Source: Hypomyces perniciosus
Taxonomy: Eukaryota > Ascomycota > Sordariomycetes > Hypocreales > Hypocreaceae
Reading direction: 5' to 3'
Length of the DNA stretch: 64,000 nt
Assembly (NCBI GenBank): GCA_008477525.1
Contig: SPDT01000005.1
Location: 1-64,000 of the forward strand
Shown: positions 13,001 to 30,400 of the stretch, piece after piece
How positions within the stretch are numbered: the stretch's first letter is position 1
Layout of the letters: each line of letters starts with the position of its first letter
The notes under the pieces: model-generated
What the model was told of the DNA's origin: nothing
Database searches by the model: none
What the model saw: only the letters and a program-made list of their open reading frames with translations
Made by a program: the position numbers and the translations under genes

Positions 13001-13345
13001 GGAGAACCACTCCCTACCTCGATTCTTAGTGACATTGTTGTTCGTCGCGTCGCTCGTGGCCCAGTGGATGAGAGCAGTGGCTCCTCCTCCCCAGGAAATG
13101 CGGCCGCTGCGCCCCGGTCAGAGGCCGAATTAAAGGTCTACCTAGACGGGAAGATTCGCGGTTGTGTGGCGCAGGTCCTACACATGGCTCCGGAAGAAGT
13201 CGACTCAAAGGACGCTTTATCTGATCTGGGGGTGGACTCCGTCATGACAGTGACATTGCGCCGTCAATTGCAGCAGGCATTGAAGATCAAGGTGCCTCCG
13301 ACATTAACTTGGAGTCATCCCACTGTAAGCCATTTGGTAGGCTAG

Positions 13346-17593
<4,248 letters not shown>

Positions 17594-18207
17594 TAATAAT
17601 GAGGAGTAATACAAGCCTAGGCTTCAAACCCATGACATGAGTCTGAATGGGTCTGAATAAGCTATTGTCCCAGCCAGGCTTATTTACCTCCCTTGCGTTT
17701 CTAAACCGCGGTAAATAAATAAGAGTTGTATATAGTACTTCCAATATCTTGGTTTGCCAGACAGCTAGCTTGGGGTGGTAGGACTTCCTATAAACGCATC
17801 CATTTGCTGCTAATTAAGTTCTACCCTGTACTCTTAACTAGGCCCAAGATAAAAACAAAAAAGGGGGGGGGGTTCAGTTTAATAGCAAAAGGTTTTCTCT
17901 ATCATTGAAACACTCTCCGTCTTCATGTTTGGACAAAATATATATCTCCACGGCTAGCGAATGTAGTCATTCATCTCGACGTACATATCATTTACAACTA
18001 CAACCAATAGTTGACGTCCGCACAAAGTCAAAACGATTGATGCTTCACTCTAAGAGAAAACTTGTTTCCATTCCTTGAACGCTGGATTTCAATTTATAAA
18101 TGAGAAAAACTGAAGACGAAACAAGCATCGACGTTGACTGAATCGCCTAAGAGCAGGTTTTCCCTCTACTTGTCTCCATTCGTTGGACGACTTCCAATTA
18201 TAGGAGT
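17594..18207. other. Intergenic between convergent katG and terpene synthase
   Basis: No gene seen; a G8-9 homopolymer lies near 17863. It serves as the 3' region for both convergent genes. Confidence 0.5.
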
Positions 18208-19751
18208 TTAGTAGTCTCGCCACCATATCGAGACATGACCGTGGAAACCAACACATTCCCTGACATGACATACAATGTTCGCATCAATAAACTGCCATTC
18301 TTCTGCCTTCAGAGAATCTGCATCCGTCAATCGCTGTATCTCCTCATCGATTGCACATTCAATCTGCAACTGTAACCCCTGAGCCACGGCGACGGCGGCA
18401 TGATAGGTGGGCAAACTGAGGAGCTGCTTGATCGTGTCGACAGCGTTGATCAAGTACAGGACTTTTCCAGTATCGTAGACTTTCTTTTCTTTTTCCCATG
18501 AGCCTAGGTCGTTGGCGATTGAGACATGATCTTTAAATAAACGGATGTACTTGGCTAGGCCTGGGCTGTTCAGGTCGACGGAAGGATTGAGCGAGAACTT
18601 GACGCAACCTAGGTCATATCTTGCAAAATTGTAAGCAAAAAGACCCAGGGCTAGATTATTGCGTAATGAAATATAAAATGAGTCAAGCTAAAGCGATTAA
18701 AGGGAGAAAAGTGAAAGGTGGGTTAATCCCAAAGGTCGAGTTGTGGTTGACTTGCGGACTGCCGCATCCTCATGACGATATAGCAAGAATTCCTCCAAAG
18801 TTGCATATTTCTCGGGTGGTGCAGGACGACTGCAAAACTGGATCATCAACTCAATCATGTCTTTACCAGAGCTGTTTCCATTTCCCCGATCCAGTTGCAG
18901 CATTTCGGCGATTGTCTCGTCTATCATGCGCTCTAATGGAGATATAGAGCCGCTCGTGGAAGTAAATTCGGGTCGCATGCGCGATATGAAAGCACTGTGC
19001 ACACCCGAGAACTAGGATAATGTCTGATCAATGGGACATGGCACTCAAATAAGATGTCACGGACTTACAGAGGGAGGCAATGTCGTGGATCTCCCAAAAG
19101 TCTGGCTCAGCACGTACATTAGTATACGTTAGTGCTCCGCGCAAGAGTGCATGTACCATCCAACAAGAAGATAAAGACATTTACTGCGGCCAGAGGTCTT
19201 TTACGTTGCTCGTTAGCTTCTGAAAAAAGGTAAATCGGAAACTCGGCCCATCCCTCCTTAAAATTCAACTCGAGCTCCAGCTGGGATATCTCAGCAATGG
19301 ACTCTCCAGGCTTCGAAATTATTCCATTCGAATCGTCGGTAGCCAATGCCTGTAGAAAATTGATGGTTGTATCCAAAGATAGATGCCAGTGCTTGCTTTG
19401 GCGACATGCAAGGATTCCACTGGCCCAGGGAAGCCCGGCTGCTAAGGGATTCAGGTCTATGGCATTGTCGCTTCGTTGAATTGGTTTTCCCTTGTTGAAT
19501 TCGCCAGGTGCTGTTGGTTTGAGGAAGTTATGGAGTTTCAGATTGTCATTGAGTTTGAGGTGGGGGAGTGCGAGGTACTTGACGCCTCCATACAAGTAAT
19601 CGTAGACAGAATTAACAGGGAACTGATATTGCCGGTTACTGGCGAATGTCAGGTTGTCTAATTTCCATTAGTATCCAACTGGGACAGTCGACAATGACCG
19701 AAGAGAATAGGAAGCACCGCGAACTGAGACGAGGTTCACTTGTGGTTCCAT
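18208..19751 (-). CDS. Class I terpene synthase (terpene cyclase)
   Basis: Fungal ionisation-type terpene cyclase. The NSE metal motif is NDLGSWEKE (about 18500-18530). The Asp-rich motif becomes DDFWE once a 55-nt intron (19102-19156, GTACAT...ACTAAC...CCAG) is removed, joining FIFLLD to DFWEIHDIASL. RHEDAA and the C-terminal WWRDY also fit. My exon model, read 5' to 3' on the minus strand, is: 5' exon(s) up to about 19751 ending at 19157; 19101-19061 (donor GTGACA, uncertain); 19011-18752; 18619-18208. The more standard donor GTAAGT at 19068 would put the next exon out of frame, so either a non-standard donor or a frameshift exists there. The 5' end is also unresolved: ATGGAACCACAAG at 19751 is plausible but needs an intron before QFPVNSVYDYLYGG. 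The product is probably a sesqui- or diterpene; the substrate cannot be read from sequence. It is convergent with katG. Confidence 0.75.
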
Positions 19752-20041
19752 GGTTTGCTTTCTTTATCGCAGAATGGGAGCTTATTCAAGTGCCAAAAGT
19801 TGAACGTGATGATGGACTCTCTACTGATAGGAGAAAGAATAGAAAGCCTATGTTCCAGAGGTCTCTGTTTAGATGGGCTGAGCCATAACAGTGGTTATAA
19901 AAAAGGTTCAACCTAATACATGCAGGAATATATGACTACACAATCTATATACTGTAATCCTTGTGTCCTAGTTGGGTCTTGGCTATATCTGTTAGGATAT
20001 AGTATATTTACTGCCCCTAGGTAACGATTTGGCTATCTTGC

Positions 20042-20235
20042 TTAGTTTGCATTGCCCCAGTGAACACCACCAGTATTTCCATGTAGACATTGCCTATGGT
20101 CAGCTCCCTGGCGCCCACTGTTGCAACCTAAATTCCCTTGATTAACCCAGTTTCGGACGGCCTGGTTAACATTAACTGCGGCCAAGTGGTGGTCGGAATA
20201 AGTATCCCTTTCAGGCTGGCCTTGTCCGGGAGGGC
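20042..20235 (-). pseudogene. Truncated ORF remnant at the edge of the AT-rich block
   Basis: A normal-GC frame (about 60 codons ending at the TAG/TAA near 20042) encodes a polar Asn/Gly/His-rich peptide with two cysteines (NLGCNSGRQGADHRQC). It runs leftwards out of AT-rich DNA that begins at about 20240, so its 5' part is missing or decayed. I do not recognise the family. Confidence 0.3.
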
Positions 20236-20929
20236 AATTTAAAAATAAATTATACAGTATTTTTAATAACATTGAAAAGCAATATATTATAAAAGATAGA
20301 TATATAAATTTAATTTCATAAAATAATATTCGTAATAATATTGAACAAATAAATAAATTAAATATATAAACTAACTTTATACTTAAAATTAAAAATATAG
20401 TAGGTTTAAGATTTATATTTGAATTATATTAAGTATTTTAGGCATTCAAGTATAATCTTAATGTATTTATGTAATTGAAATTACTATTATTATTACTTTA
20501 TAGAAATTAAATATATTAATTACCTTTAAAAAGGCCTTTTTAAAAGTATTTATAAATAAAATATATAAATTTTAATAATATATATACATATATTATTTAA
20601 TATTTTAATAATACTTTATTATTATATTTATAAAATATATAAAAGGAATATAAAAAGTAAATAATTAAAAGGAAAAAAAGGTTAAAAATATTATTATTAT
20701 TTTTTATATTATTAATGCCCTTTCTATATAATCACTATTAGTTTAGTTTTCCTTTAATTCTTTAAAATTAAAAATTCCTTTTATTTATAATAGGCTAATA
20801 TATTCCTAAGGTATCAACCTAGGTTAAGTTTATATTAATAGGTAATTAAAATATTATAGTATAGAAAGGCAGGTTAAGGTAAATATTGTTATTATATTAT
20901 AAGGAGTAAGAAAGCCTTAAGGCTTTATA

Positions 20930-21955
20930 GAAAGTTATTAACATATATAAATAATATATTATCCCTTTCCTTCCTTCCTTCCCTTTTTCCCTCTTTATCG
21001 ATACTTTATATATTAAATAGTAGCAATTTAAGTGTTTTTCTATTATAAAACCTTTATATATATACTATACTGGCAACTATAAGTAACTATCTTGGCATTT
21101 CTTTCTAGCAAGTAAGAAAGCCTTTACAGATAAAGATATTAGCTAACTAACCTATTAACTAAACTCTTAAATTAAACTATATTAATCCTAGTTTTTACTA
21201 TTTCCTTTATAAAACTATACTGCTTTTAAACTAATCTATAGCTATTCCTTTTACTAAACTTTATAGTTATTTTTTTATTAAATAAAATTCCCTTTATAAT
21301 TTTCTTTAAATTCAATTTAATTTATAATAATTTTAATTAATTCACTTAATTAAGCTAAATAATAATAGCTATAGTAATTATATTAGGTTAGTTATTAATG
21401 CCGGATTTATTGAAGCTGCAAAGTCTATTTCTAAATATAGAGTTAACCTTTTATCTACGTTTAAAATTAATACTCTGTAAGCTTAGCTAGCCTAGCCAAG
21501 CAGACCTAGCAGTAATATATTATGGCCCCTTTTCTAAGACCAGTTTAATAATATATTATAGCCCTTTTTCTAAGACTAGTTTAATAATGCATTATAGCCC
21601 CTGCTTTAAAATATATTTAATAATGTATTATAGCCCCTTTATAAGACTAGTTCAATAATGCATTATAGCCCCTGCTTTAAGATATATTTCATAATGCGTT
21701 ATAGCCCTTATTCTAAAACTAAGGCAGTAATATAAAGAGGAATTCAATTATAATACTGATCCTGGTTAGGAATTTAGTCTGGAATTCAGTTAAGAATATA
21801 ACCTTTATAACGATTATAGATAAAATAAAAGGAATCCAAGGACGTATTTTTTTTCAACTAAGGCGGCGGCATTTGATATATATAAATAATATATTGTCCC
21901 TTTCCTTCCTTCCTTCCCTTTTTCCCTCTTTATCTACACTTTATATATTAGTTAT
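20930..21955. repeat. Two direct copies of an ~80-bp pyrimidine-rich repeat
   Basis: Bases about 20940-21018 and 21873-21952 share a core of TATATAAATAATATATT followed by TCCCTTTCCTTCCTTCC and CCCTTTTTCCCTCTTTATC. The order is the same and about 930 bases separate them. Confidence 0.7.
21509..21728. repeat. Tandem array, ~38-bp period, about 6 copies
   Basis: The word AATAATGCATTATAGCCCC (with RIP-type variants GTATTA and ATATTA) recurs about every 35-42 bases. It alternates with two spacer types, TTTCTAAGACTAGTTT and TGCTTTAAAATATATTT. The alternation suggests a higher-order dimer unit. Confidence 0.65.
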
Positions 21956-22801
21956 AGTTACTAGAATAGATATAGGTATATAACTAAGGCTTATATAACT
22001 AGGTATTAACTCTATATTATAGTTAACACTATAATAATACCCCCTTGTTTGTTATAGTATTTAACTGTAAATAACTATATTCTTTATATAAATTAAAATT
22101 CTAAGTAATTTATTTTAATAGTTTTATTATAAAGGTAATTAAAGTATATTATATAGTTTTTAGTATTAATAATATAGAATTTAATTATAGGCTTTAATAT
22201 AATATAGTCTTTAACTAATATTCTATAAGCTTTAATATAATATAGTCTTTAGTTTATATTTTATAGGCTTTAATTTCTTTTTAACTATTTCCTTTTTTTC
22301 TTTTTTTATTATATTCTTTAGTATGTATTATAATAATTTTAACATGTTTAAGTTTCTTTTATAAAAGGTTTATATTATTTATTTTTAACTTTATAAGTCT
22401 TAAATTAATTATTTTATAGGACTGTAATATTTTTACTTAAGAAAAATACGATACTTTATTATTACTATAGTACTTTAAAAATCATTTAAACCTTTTTATA
22501 TTTTATTTATATTATTTGTTTTTAATATTTTTTATTTAATCCAATTTAATTTAACTTAATTAATTATTCTTTAATTAAAGTATAATAGAATCGTTATTTT
22601 AAACTATAATAGTTTATTCAAATTATTTAGTAAAAATATCAATACTAAAAAAAGTCTTTTTTATTAAAAAAAGATTTAATAAATAAAATTAAAAAGCCTT
22701 TATTTTTAAATAAAAGTTGAAACTATAATTTATAAAAAATAATAACATATTAATAATATTTAATACTATATTTTGTATAGTAAATTTAACTAATAGTAAT
22801 T

Positions 22802-22854
22802 TATTTAAAAGGAGGGCTAAAAAGCAAGGATTTTAGTGTAATTAAATAACCTTC
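22802..22854 (-). repeat. Left piece of decayed LTR-like repeat A'
   Basis: Matches the reverse complement of the 580-bp LTR end (AAAAGGAGGGCTAAAAAGCA) and stops abruptly at CCTTC, where retrotransposon B begins. The sequence resumes at 37440 after a second CCTTC. Confidence 0.8.
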
Positions 22855-23120
22855 TGTTAGGTAGAGTAGGCCGGGGCCTTACCGCTAATCAGCGCTAGGG
22901 AGCTTTTATCTGCTTATAAAGCGGATATAAGCTAATATATATATTGCGTAAGCGATATATTAGACTATACAGACGCTTACAGCGCCTGTATACAGCTTCT
23001 TCTTTATATTAGCTATATATATATATATAGCAAGGCTACTATAGTATATTCTCTTTTATCAAATTAAGCTTTATTTCCTATCTCTTTATACCCTATATAG
23101 CTATACTGCGCTTTACTATA
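22855..23120 (+). repeat. 5' LTR of retrotransposon B
   Basis: A 266-bp copy that keeps many G/C positions (for example GGCCGGGGCCTTACCGC) lost from the right LTR, so it suffered less RIP. Confidence 0.85.
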
Positions 23121-26100
23121 ATTATAAGCCTAGATAACATCTATTAAAGTTACTAAAAACTTTTATTTTAATATGATATCTCTCTTTATACCCTTTACCT
23201 TTACTTTTAAACTATTAAAGTTATCTTTTATAATAAATAGTGTAAAAGATATTGCTTTTATAAAGCTGGAATTAATAGTTTAATAGATTAAGTAGATTAC
23301 TATTTTAATTAATTATATAACTATTATTAAGGTCTAGAATAAAATTAATTTAAATCTCTTTAATTAACTAAATAACTATTTCTTTACTATTAAGCTATTT
23401 TTCTTTAATAAAAGTAAAGGAAAGAGCAGTTTAAGAATTTAATCTTAATGCCTTTTTAATAAATATCTTTATTTACTATAATAATATACTTTAAAAGTAT
23501 TAGTTTAATATTACTTTCAATAAAAAGAAAAGGAAGGCTAAAAATATAATTTTAAAGTAAATCTAAAAGATAATTAGCTTTAATATTTATATTTTAATTT
23601 TAATAAACCTATAAACTATAGCCTTAGCCTCTGCTGCTATTAAAATAGCCTATAATAACAATAAAGACTTTAATATAAAGTTTACTATTTACTAAATTAT
23701 TAAAAAGCTTAAAGATTAACTAGCTCTTCGCGAAAATATAATATATAAGGAAATATATTTATGCTATTAATATATACTATATAAAGTAAAATATAGGAAT
23801 ATTAGGCTAAAAGTATAATATATTTACTAGGTATATATTTATATAAGTGCAGTAAAGTATAAGCTTTTTAAGGGTATAGGAATAGCTTTTTAAATAGTTT
23901 TCTTTAAAGCAATTAAACTATACTTTACATTAAGCTTTACTGCCCACTATCTATTTTATATAAATAGTTTAACTAAAAGCAATAAAATAAAGAAAATATT
24001 TTCTTTTATATTTAAATAGGCTATAAAGATTTATATGCATTTATAAGAAAATAAATAGTAAATTACCTATAAAAAGCTTAATAAAAGGGGTATTAACTTT
24101 ATTGCCTTAATATAAAGAGGAATAGCTTTAACTATTATAACTGCTTTAATCTTTTTAAATTTAATTAATAAAGAAAATATAAGCCTTATAGTATATTTAA
24201 TAAATATATTAATATATATTAATATATAAAATATACTTTACTGCCTTTTTTAAAGTATTTCTTTTAATATATATAATATTATTGATTTTATAAATAATAG
24301 AAATTACTTTATTTTTAGCTCTTTTATTTTAAGTATAAGAAAAGACTATATTAAAGTCAAAGGAGTTCACTATTTTATAATTAAAAAGGATATTATTTAT
24401 CAAAAGATACTGTTTATAATCTATATTAAAAAACAGCGCGCTTTGTTAAATTTATAAATATAGCTATAGTTAAAGGATCCTATATTAATATTATATCTTT
24501 ATTAAAGCTTTAAAAAGCAGGGATTTACTTAATAGGGTCTAATAATATACTTTATATTAATATAGCTAATTGAAATACTATTATAAAGAAATTAAAGTAT
24601 AGGTATAATTTTTTATTTCTTTAATATAAGCCATTCTTGCTTTATATTACATTTATTTTTAAATATACCATACTAAGCAGCTTAATAGCCTTTTTTATAC
24701 TTTTTAATATAAACTATACTATTTATATAATATTAAAAAGTAAAAGAAGACTAATATATAATCCCGTAATATTATAATATAGCTTAAAATAGCTTTAATA
24801 TTTATAATTAAAATATATAGGCTTAAAAGCGCTTAAAGCACTTATAAACAATATAAGGAATATATATATTAAAGGAACTATATATATAAATTATAAAGCT
24901 TATACTTTTATATATGTAAAATAAGTTATCTTTTATAGACTATTTAATAGATAAGCGCTAAAACTATTTTTTAAAGTATACTAGGATCTTTTAAATTATT
25001 TTTAAGGATATAATAAAGATAATTAGCTTTTAATATTTAAAGAAGAATATACTATATAGTTATATATATGCCCTTTATTAAATAAGAAATAAAAAACTAT
25101 TTTTAATATTTTTTTTAACTTTATCGATATAGTAAAAATATAATATAATATGTTTATATACTTCTTTAAGTAAAATAACAAAAAAGCTGTAATTGCAGTT
25201 AAAAGCTTATTATACTTTTAGATCTAGGCTAATATAAAAGGTATTACGCTTATATATTTAATAAAGACTATAAAGTTAACTAGAAAAAGAAAGAATTTAA
25301 GATTAAGCTTAAGAGGCTAATTAAGTATTTTATTAGCTATACTGTAAATAATATATATTATATTTAATTACTTTACTTAATAAAAATAATTATTATAAAG
25401 AATATATAGTTTAATAAAATTAGCTTTTTTATAATAATAAGAGATTATAAATAAACTTTCTATAATTAAATTAAATAAATTATTTAATAAAGTTAAAAAG
25501 AATTAATTAAAATTTAACCTCTTTTTAATATATATTTTTATAGTAAAAAATACTTTTATAAATCATATAAAAAAAAGTATACCTTTAAAGGTAATAGCGG
25601 TATAAAGGATTAAAAATAATTTAATAAATACTTTAAGTAAATTATAAATATATATAAAAAAAACCTTTTAGTCTTTAAATATTAAAGGTTATTTTAAAAT
25701 AATCTTTTTAAATAATATTAATATGCTAATAAAAACTTTAAGTAATACTTTTATAAATAATTTACCTTTTTTTATAAAAAGGGATATAGTAAAAAAATAG
25801 CCTTATATATTAAAGGTATATAATTTAATAAAAAAGGATAGTTTATTAAAGCTAAAAGTAGACTAGTATATAAAAGATTTATTTATATTTATAAAAGAAC
25901 AATAGACTTTTAAAGAAATATTAACTAATAATCTTTTAAGCTATAAAGTAATAATTAATATTTATAAAAGCTTAAAACTTTAAAAGAAATCATTTATAAA
26001 AAAGGCTAATAAATATTTCCTAGTATATAAAATTAAAATATATACTTTACGTATTACTTTTAAAGATAATAAGCCTAGTATATATTTAATAATTACTAAG

Positions 26101-26625
26101 CTTTTTAATTTAATATTATATTAATTACTATTTAATTTATAAAAGCTAATAAAGAATAAAATAAAAAGTATAAAAATAATATTTATTGTTTTTAATATAA
26201 TAATAAACTATAAATTTTTTTTTAAAAAAATATAGCTTTTAATAAATTAATTATTTATGAAAAGATTTAATAAAACTGCTAAAAGATTAAAAAAAGCTTA
26301 TAAAATACTTATTTAAAAATACGTTTAAGTAAACTATATATAATAAAATCAATTCTTTATATATAAAAAGGATTTAGTAAGAGATATTATATTTAAAGGC
26401 AATAATAAAGTTACTATTAATATATTGGTTTTTATTTATAAGTTTAATTAAAATAGAAATCTAAAATATTATAAAGTTTATTTTATAGTCTGTAGGGATT
26501 TATAACAGCGCTTTATTATAAAAATTATATATATAGTTATATTAATAGTATAAATCTTTTATATATTAATTACTTTTATAGTAAAATTTAACTTTAAATT
26601 AAAGTAATATAATATTAAAAATACT

Positions 26626-27472
26626 TATTAGAGACCCTCTTTAAGGCAGATAGATCAGGCGAGGGGCTGCGACCCTAGGGAAGAGTAGAGGAGGTTAAAG
26701 AGCAGTTATTTAAAGGAGAGACAGGTGCTAATAAGCAGGTAATAAGCTAGAAACTAATAGTTAAGTGTAATGGCAGTAGTTTTGTTAAAATAACAAGGTT
26801 ATACTGAACCTTATTTATGTATGGCTTCTAGGAAGCTGCATACAACGCAGCAATGAGGAAACGACTGAGAGTCTAATTGGGTTAACAATGGATGAACAAT
26901 TGAATTGTAACTGAACTAATAGCTAGAAAGCTATAGAATATCTAGTGATATGCGGCTGGTGTAGAAGTGATTGTATGAACAATAGCTTTGTCTTCTACAA
27001 TAGTCCTCCGACCTAATAATAGGTGTGCGGTGGCAGAATTGGGTTTGTGGCCGCATTCCTATTTTCCGCAAAATTCATTTGTATGTAAAATCGGTCAAAT
27101 GGACTCACGGCCATACAAACGGGAAACCATTTTGGTCAGATTTTTCACAATGGCCATTATGCCCATTGTATTGAGTCTAGGGTAGGCGGGGTAGCTGATC
27201 CTAGCTCAATTGTTATCGTTGAGGATAACAGAAATTTCCTGGCTTACACCGAAGTTCCTCCGGAACTCGGTCCTAGCGTCGGGCCTAATTCCGGGTCTAG
27301 CCAGAATAGGAAGGTTACCTAATTACACATAAATCCTTGCTTTTTAGCCCTCCTTTTTAACAAGTTTACTAGTCTTTAAAGTTCTATATCTTCAGGGACT
27401 ACAGTTACTTTTATATATATATTCCGGCCTATATAATATAATAAAAGCTTTAAAGCTTCCAGTCTTTTAATA
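26626..27472 (-). repeat. Left (3') LTR of C, split by a solo LTR
   Basis: The sequence GTAATGGCAGTAGTTT is interrupted at 26783 and resumes AGTTTACTAGTC at 27363. The right LTR of C shows the uninterrupted version. Confidence 0.87.
26783..27362 (+). mobile_element. Young 580-bp solo LTR (copy 1)
   Basis: Begins TGTTAAAATAACAAGG and ends CCCTCCTTTTTAACA, the TG...CA ends of an LTR. It is flanked by AGTTT at 26778-26782 and 27363-27367. It is rich in CpA/TpG and clearly not RIPed, unlike its surroundings. It contains a chance 65-codon frame, also present in copy 2. A solo LTR normally arises by recombination between the two LTRs of a full element; a short non-autonomous element with the same ends is the alternative. 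Confidence 0.9.
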
Positions 27473-30400
27473 GGCTGCCCCCCCCTTTTATAGCATTAAC
27501 CTTAATGCTAGTAAAAACTTTATATTTAACTAGCTCTTTTCTAGCTTTTAATACCCTATTACTGTACTAAGCAGTAACTATTTCCTATATAAATGCTTTT
27601 TTAAGCCTTAAACTTAAATACTTTAATATATATTTAATAGCTTAAAAAGTTTTTAATTTTATAGTTTAAAAGTATACTTTTATATAATTAAATTTAAAAG
27701 GTAGTAGAGAAATCTTATATAATAAGTTAACTTTTTACTGTTAATATATAAATAATTTTTTTTTATTTACTATTATATATAAATATATTATATATATTTT
27801 TGCTTTACTTTTCTTTTCTTTTATAACTTTAATTCCTATTTACTTTTCTTTTTTCTTTTTTTTTTCCTTTTTATCTCTCTCTCTCTTTTACCCTTTCTTT
27901 TTTATAAGCGCTTTCTTTATAAATATTCCTTCCTTTCGCTTTTTATTACCAGCTAACCTATTATATAATAGCAGTTTTTTTTTAATTTAGCCTATTATTA
28001 TAAATTCTTTTTTTCCTTTTATAATAAATATTACTGCTTTATAAATTTTCTATAGCTAATCTTTTACTATAACTTCTTATTTAATACACTTATAGCCTAG
28101 TTTTAAAAAATGACAGTAATCCTGCAGTATTTAAAAACCTTAATATAGCAAGCCTTTTTTTACTTAGAGCTAATACTATTTCAGTTACATCTCTATTAAA
28201 ATACCCTCCTTTTAAAATTACTATACCTTTACCAGTAAAATACTATAAAGCTGCTAGCAATTTAACCTAATAAATGTTCTTATATAAATATAACTATTAA
28301 CTACTATTAATTTACTATAAATGCCCTACTTTATATTATTATTATTTTAACCTTTTAATTAAATAAAATATAAAGTTAAAAAAAACCTCTTTAATATTAT
28401 AATAATCAATATAAGTTTTATGCAATTAAAAAGTAAAACTTTTTATATTAACTTATATTATATTAGCTGCTTTTAAAAAATATTTTTATTATTTTTTAAA
28501 TGATAAATTATATAATTTAATTACCTATTAAGTTATTAATACTATTAAAGTATTAATTTAATATTCTTAAAAGTGTTTTATTAATAAAATAAATACTTGA
28601 ATATTGCTTTTTTATTATATAATAGCAGTTAATAAAAACTTAATTTATAATAGCATTATTATAAGTTTAATGTAAAAAGAACCTTATATTAATACAATAA
28701 AAGTTAAACTTAGTTAAAGAGTGAAAAGAGAAAGAGTCTGCAGTAAATAAGCAGTATTACCACTAAATTTAAAGCGCTTAAACCTTTAAATTACTTTTAA
28801 TCAAGTAAACTCTTTTACTACTATTACTGCTATTATATATACTTTTATTTTAGTATATATTTCTTTATTTATAATAGGCAGTTTTTAGTTAATTATTATA
28901 TAATATATTAATATATTAAAATTCCTATATTTTGTTAAATGTATCCTATTATTATAAAAGATTATAATAAACTATTATTTAAAGATAAAGAGAATACCCT
29001 ATTATTTAATAGTAGTATTACCATTTATTTACTATAAGATATATACTGTTATAAGTTTATTTTCTATTTTTAATTAACTAATTAAAATTATATAATACTT
29101 TACTTTTTTAACTTTATAATATTTAATAGTAATAGTTAATTATTTACTAGTAAATTACTGCTTATATTTTTAAATTAATTTAATATTAATAAAATTACTT
29201 TTCTTTTATTAAATATTATTAGTTTTTAAATAGTTTTAGATTTATAATTAATAATTTTCTTAACTTTAAATATCTTTTTAGCATTAAAAGGGTAATCTAT
29301 TAGCTTAAAAGGTTCTCTTTTACAGCTATAATATAGTTTAAGATTTATAATATTAAAAATATTATAAATTTTAATAAAAGATAAAAGATAAATTTAATAT
29401 ATTAATCTATTTATTCCAATTTAGCGTTTAATCTAGTAGGGATTAATATATTTTTTAGTAAGTTTTTTATTAAATTACTAAAGTTTTAGCTATTTTATAA
29501 AAAGTAATATTTAATTATTTACAGTAAATTTCTTTTTAAATTAATAAATATTATATTACTTTTTATATTTTTTTTAGCTTTATTATCATATTTATTTAAC
29601 TATTTTATAGGTAGCTTAAAGCTTTTTTACTTTTATATTAATATTAATATAATATTTATAGTAGGTTAGTTTATTATTACCTAAAGCGTTAAGCTTATAG
29701 CTAAGCAGTAAAAAAGCTAGTAAATAGCTAATTATAAAATATTTAATACTATTATATATGAATTAAATAAAAGATAACTTTTATAGTTAATTATTTTATT
29801 ATTTATTATAAAAAGAATATAAATAATATTTTAAGGCTTAATTTTATTATTTAATTTAACTATTAGTTTATAGGTAAAAAGTAATACAAAATTACTGTTT
29901 ATAAATAAGTAAATAATAGAAACTTTACTAAAATCTAGATTTAAATAATTAATCTTTATTAAAGATAATTCTTTATAGTATTCTAAAAATTAAATAAATA
30001 TATTTTATAAAAAGGTTAACGACTCTGCTATTTATAATATACACTATGATAGGTATATATAAAGTATATTTTATATATTAATTAATAATAATAAGAATTA
30101 TATTATATAAGTATTTACCTTTATAGTTTAAGATTTCTGGTAAATTTATAATAAAATCTATAGAAATTTCTTTAAAAGGTTTTTCTAGTATTATTAATAA
30201 AGTAAATTCGCTATAAAGTTAATAGGTTCTCGCCTTTATTGTTTAATAAATATAATATATGAATATATAATAATTAATATCTTGCTTTATACTTTATTAA
30301 TAATAGGTTAATATAATGCATTTTAAAATATAATTAACTTTTTAATATCTAGCAGTTAGATTATTATAAAGTAATATTAAATTTTTAATATAAACAGTTA

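Noticed and set aside
21509..21728. Possible CRISPR array
   Set aside because: Eukaryotic DNA; the repeats vary, the spacers are of only two kinds and there are no cas genes.
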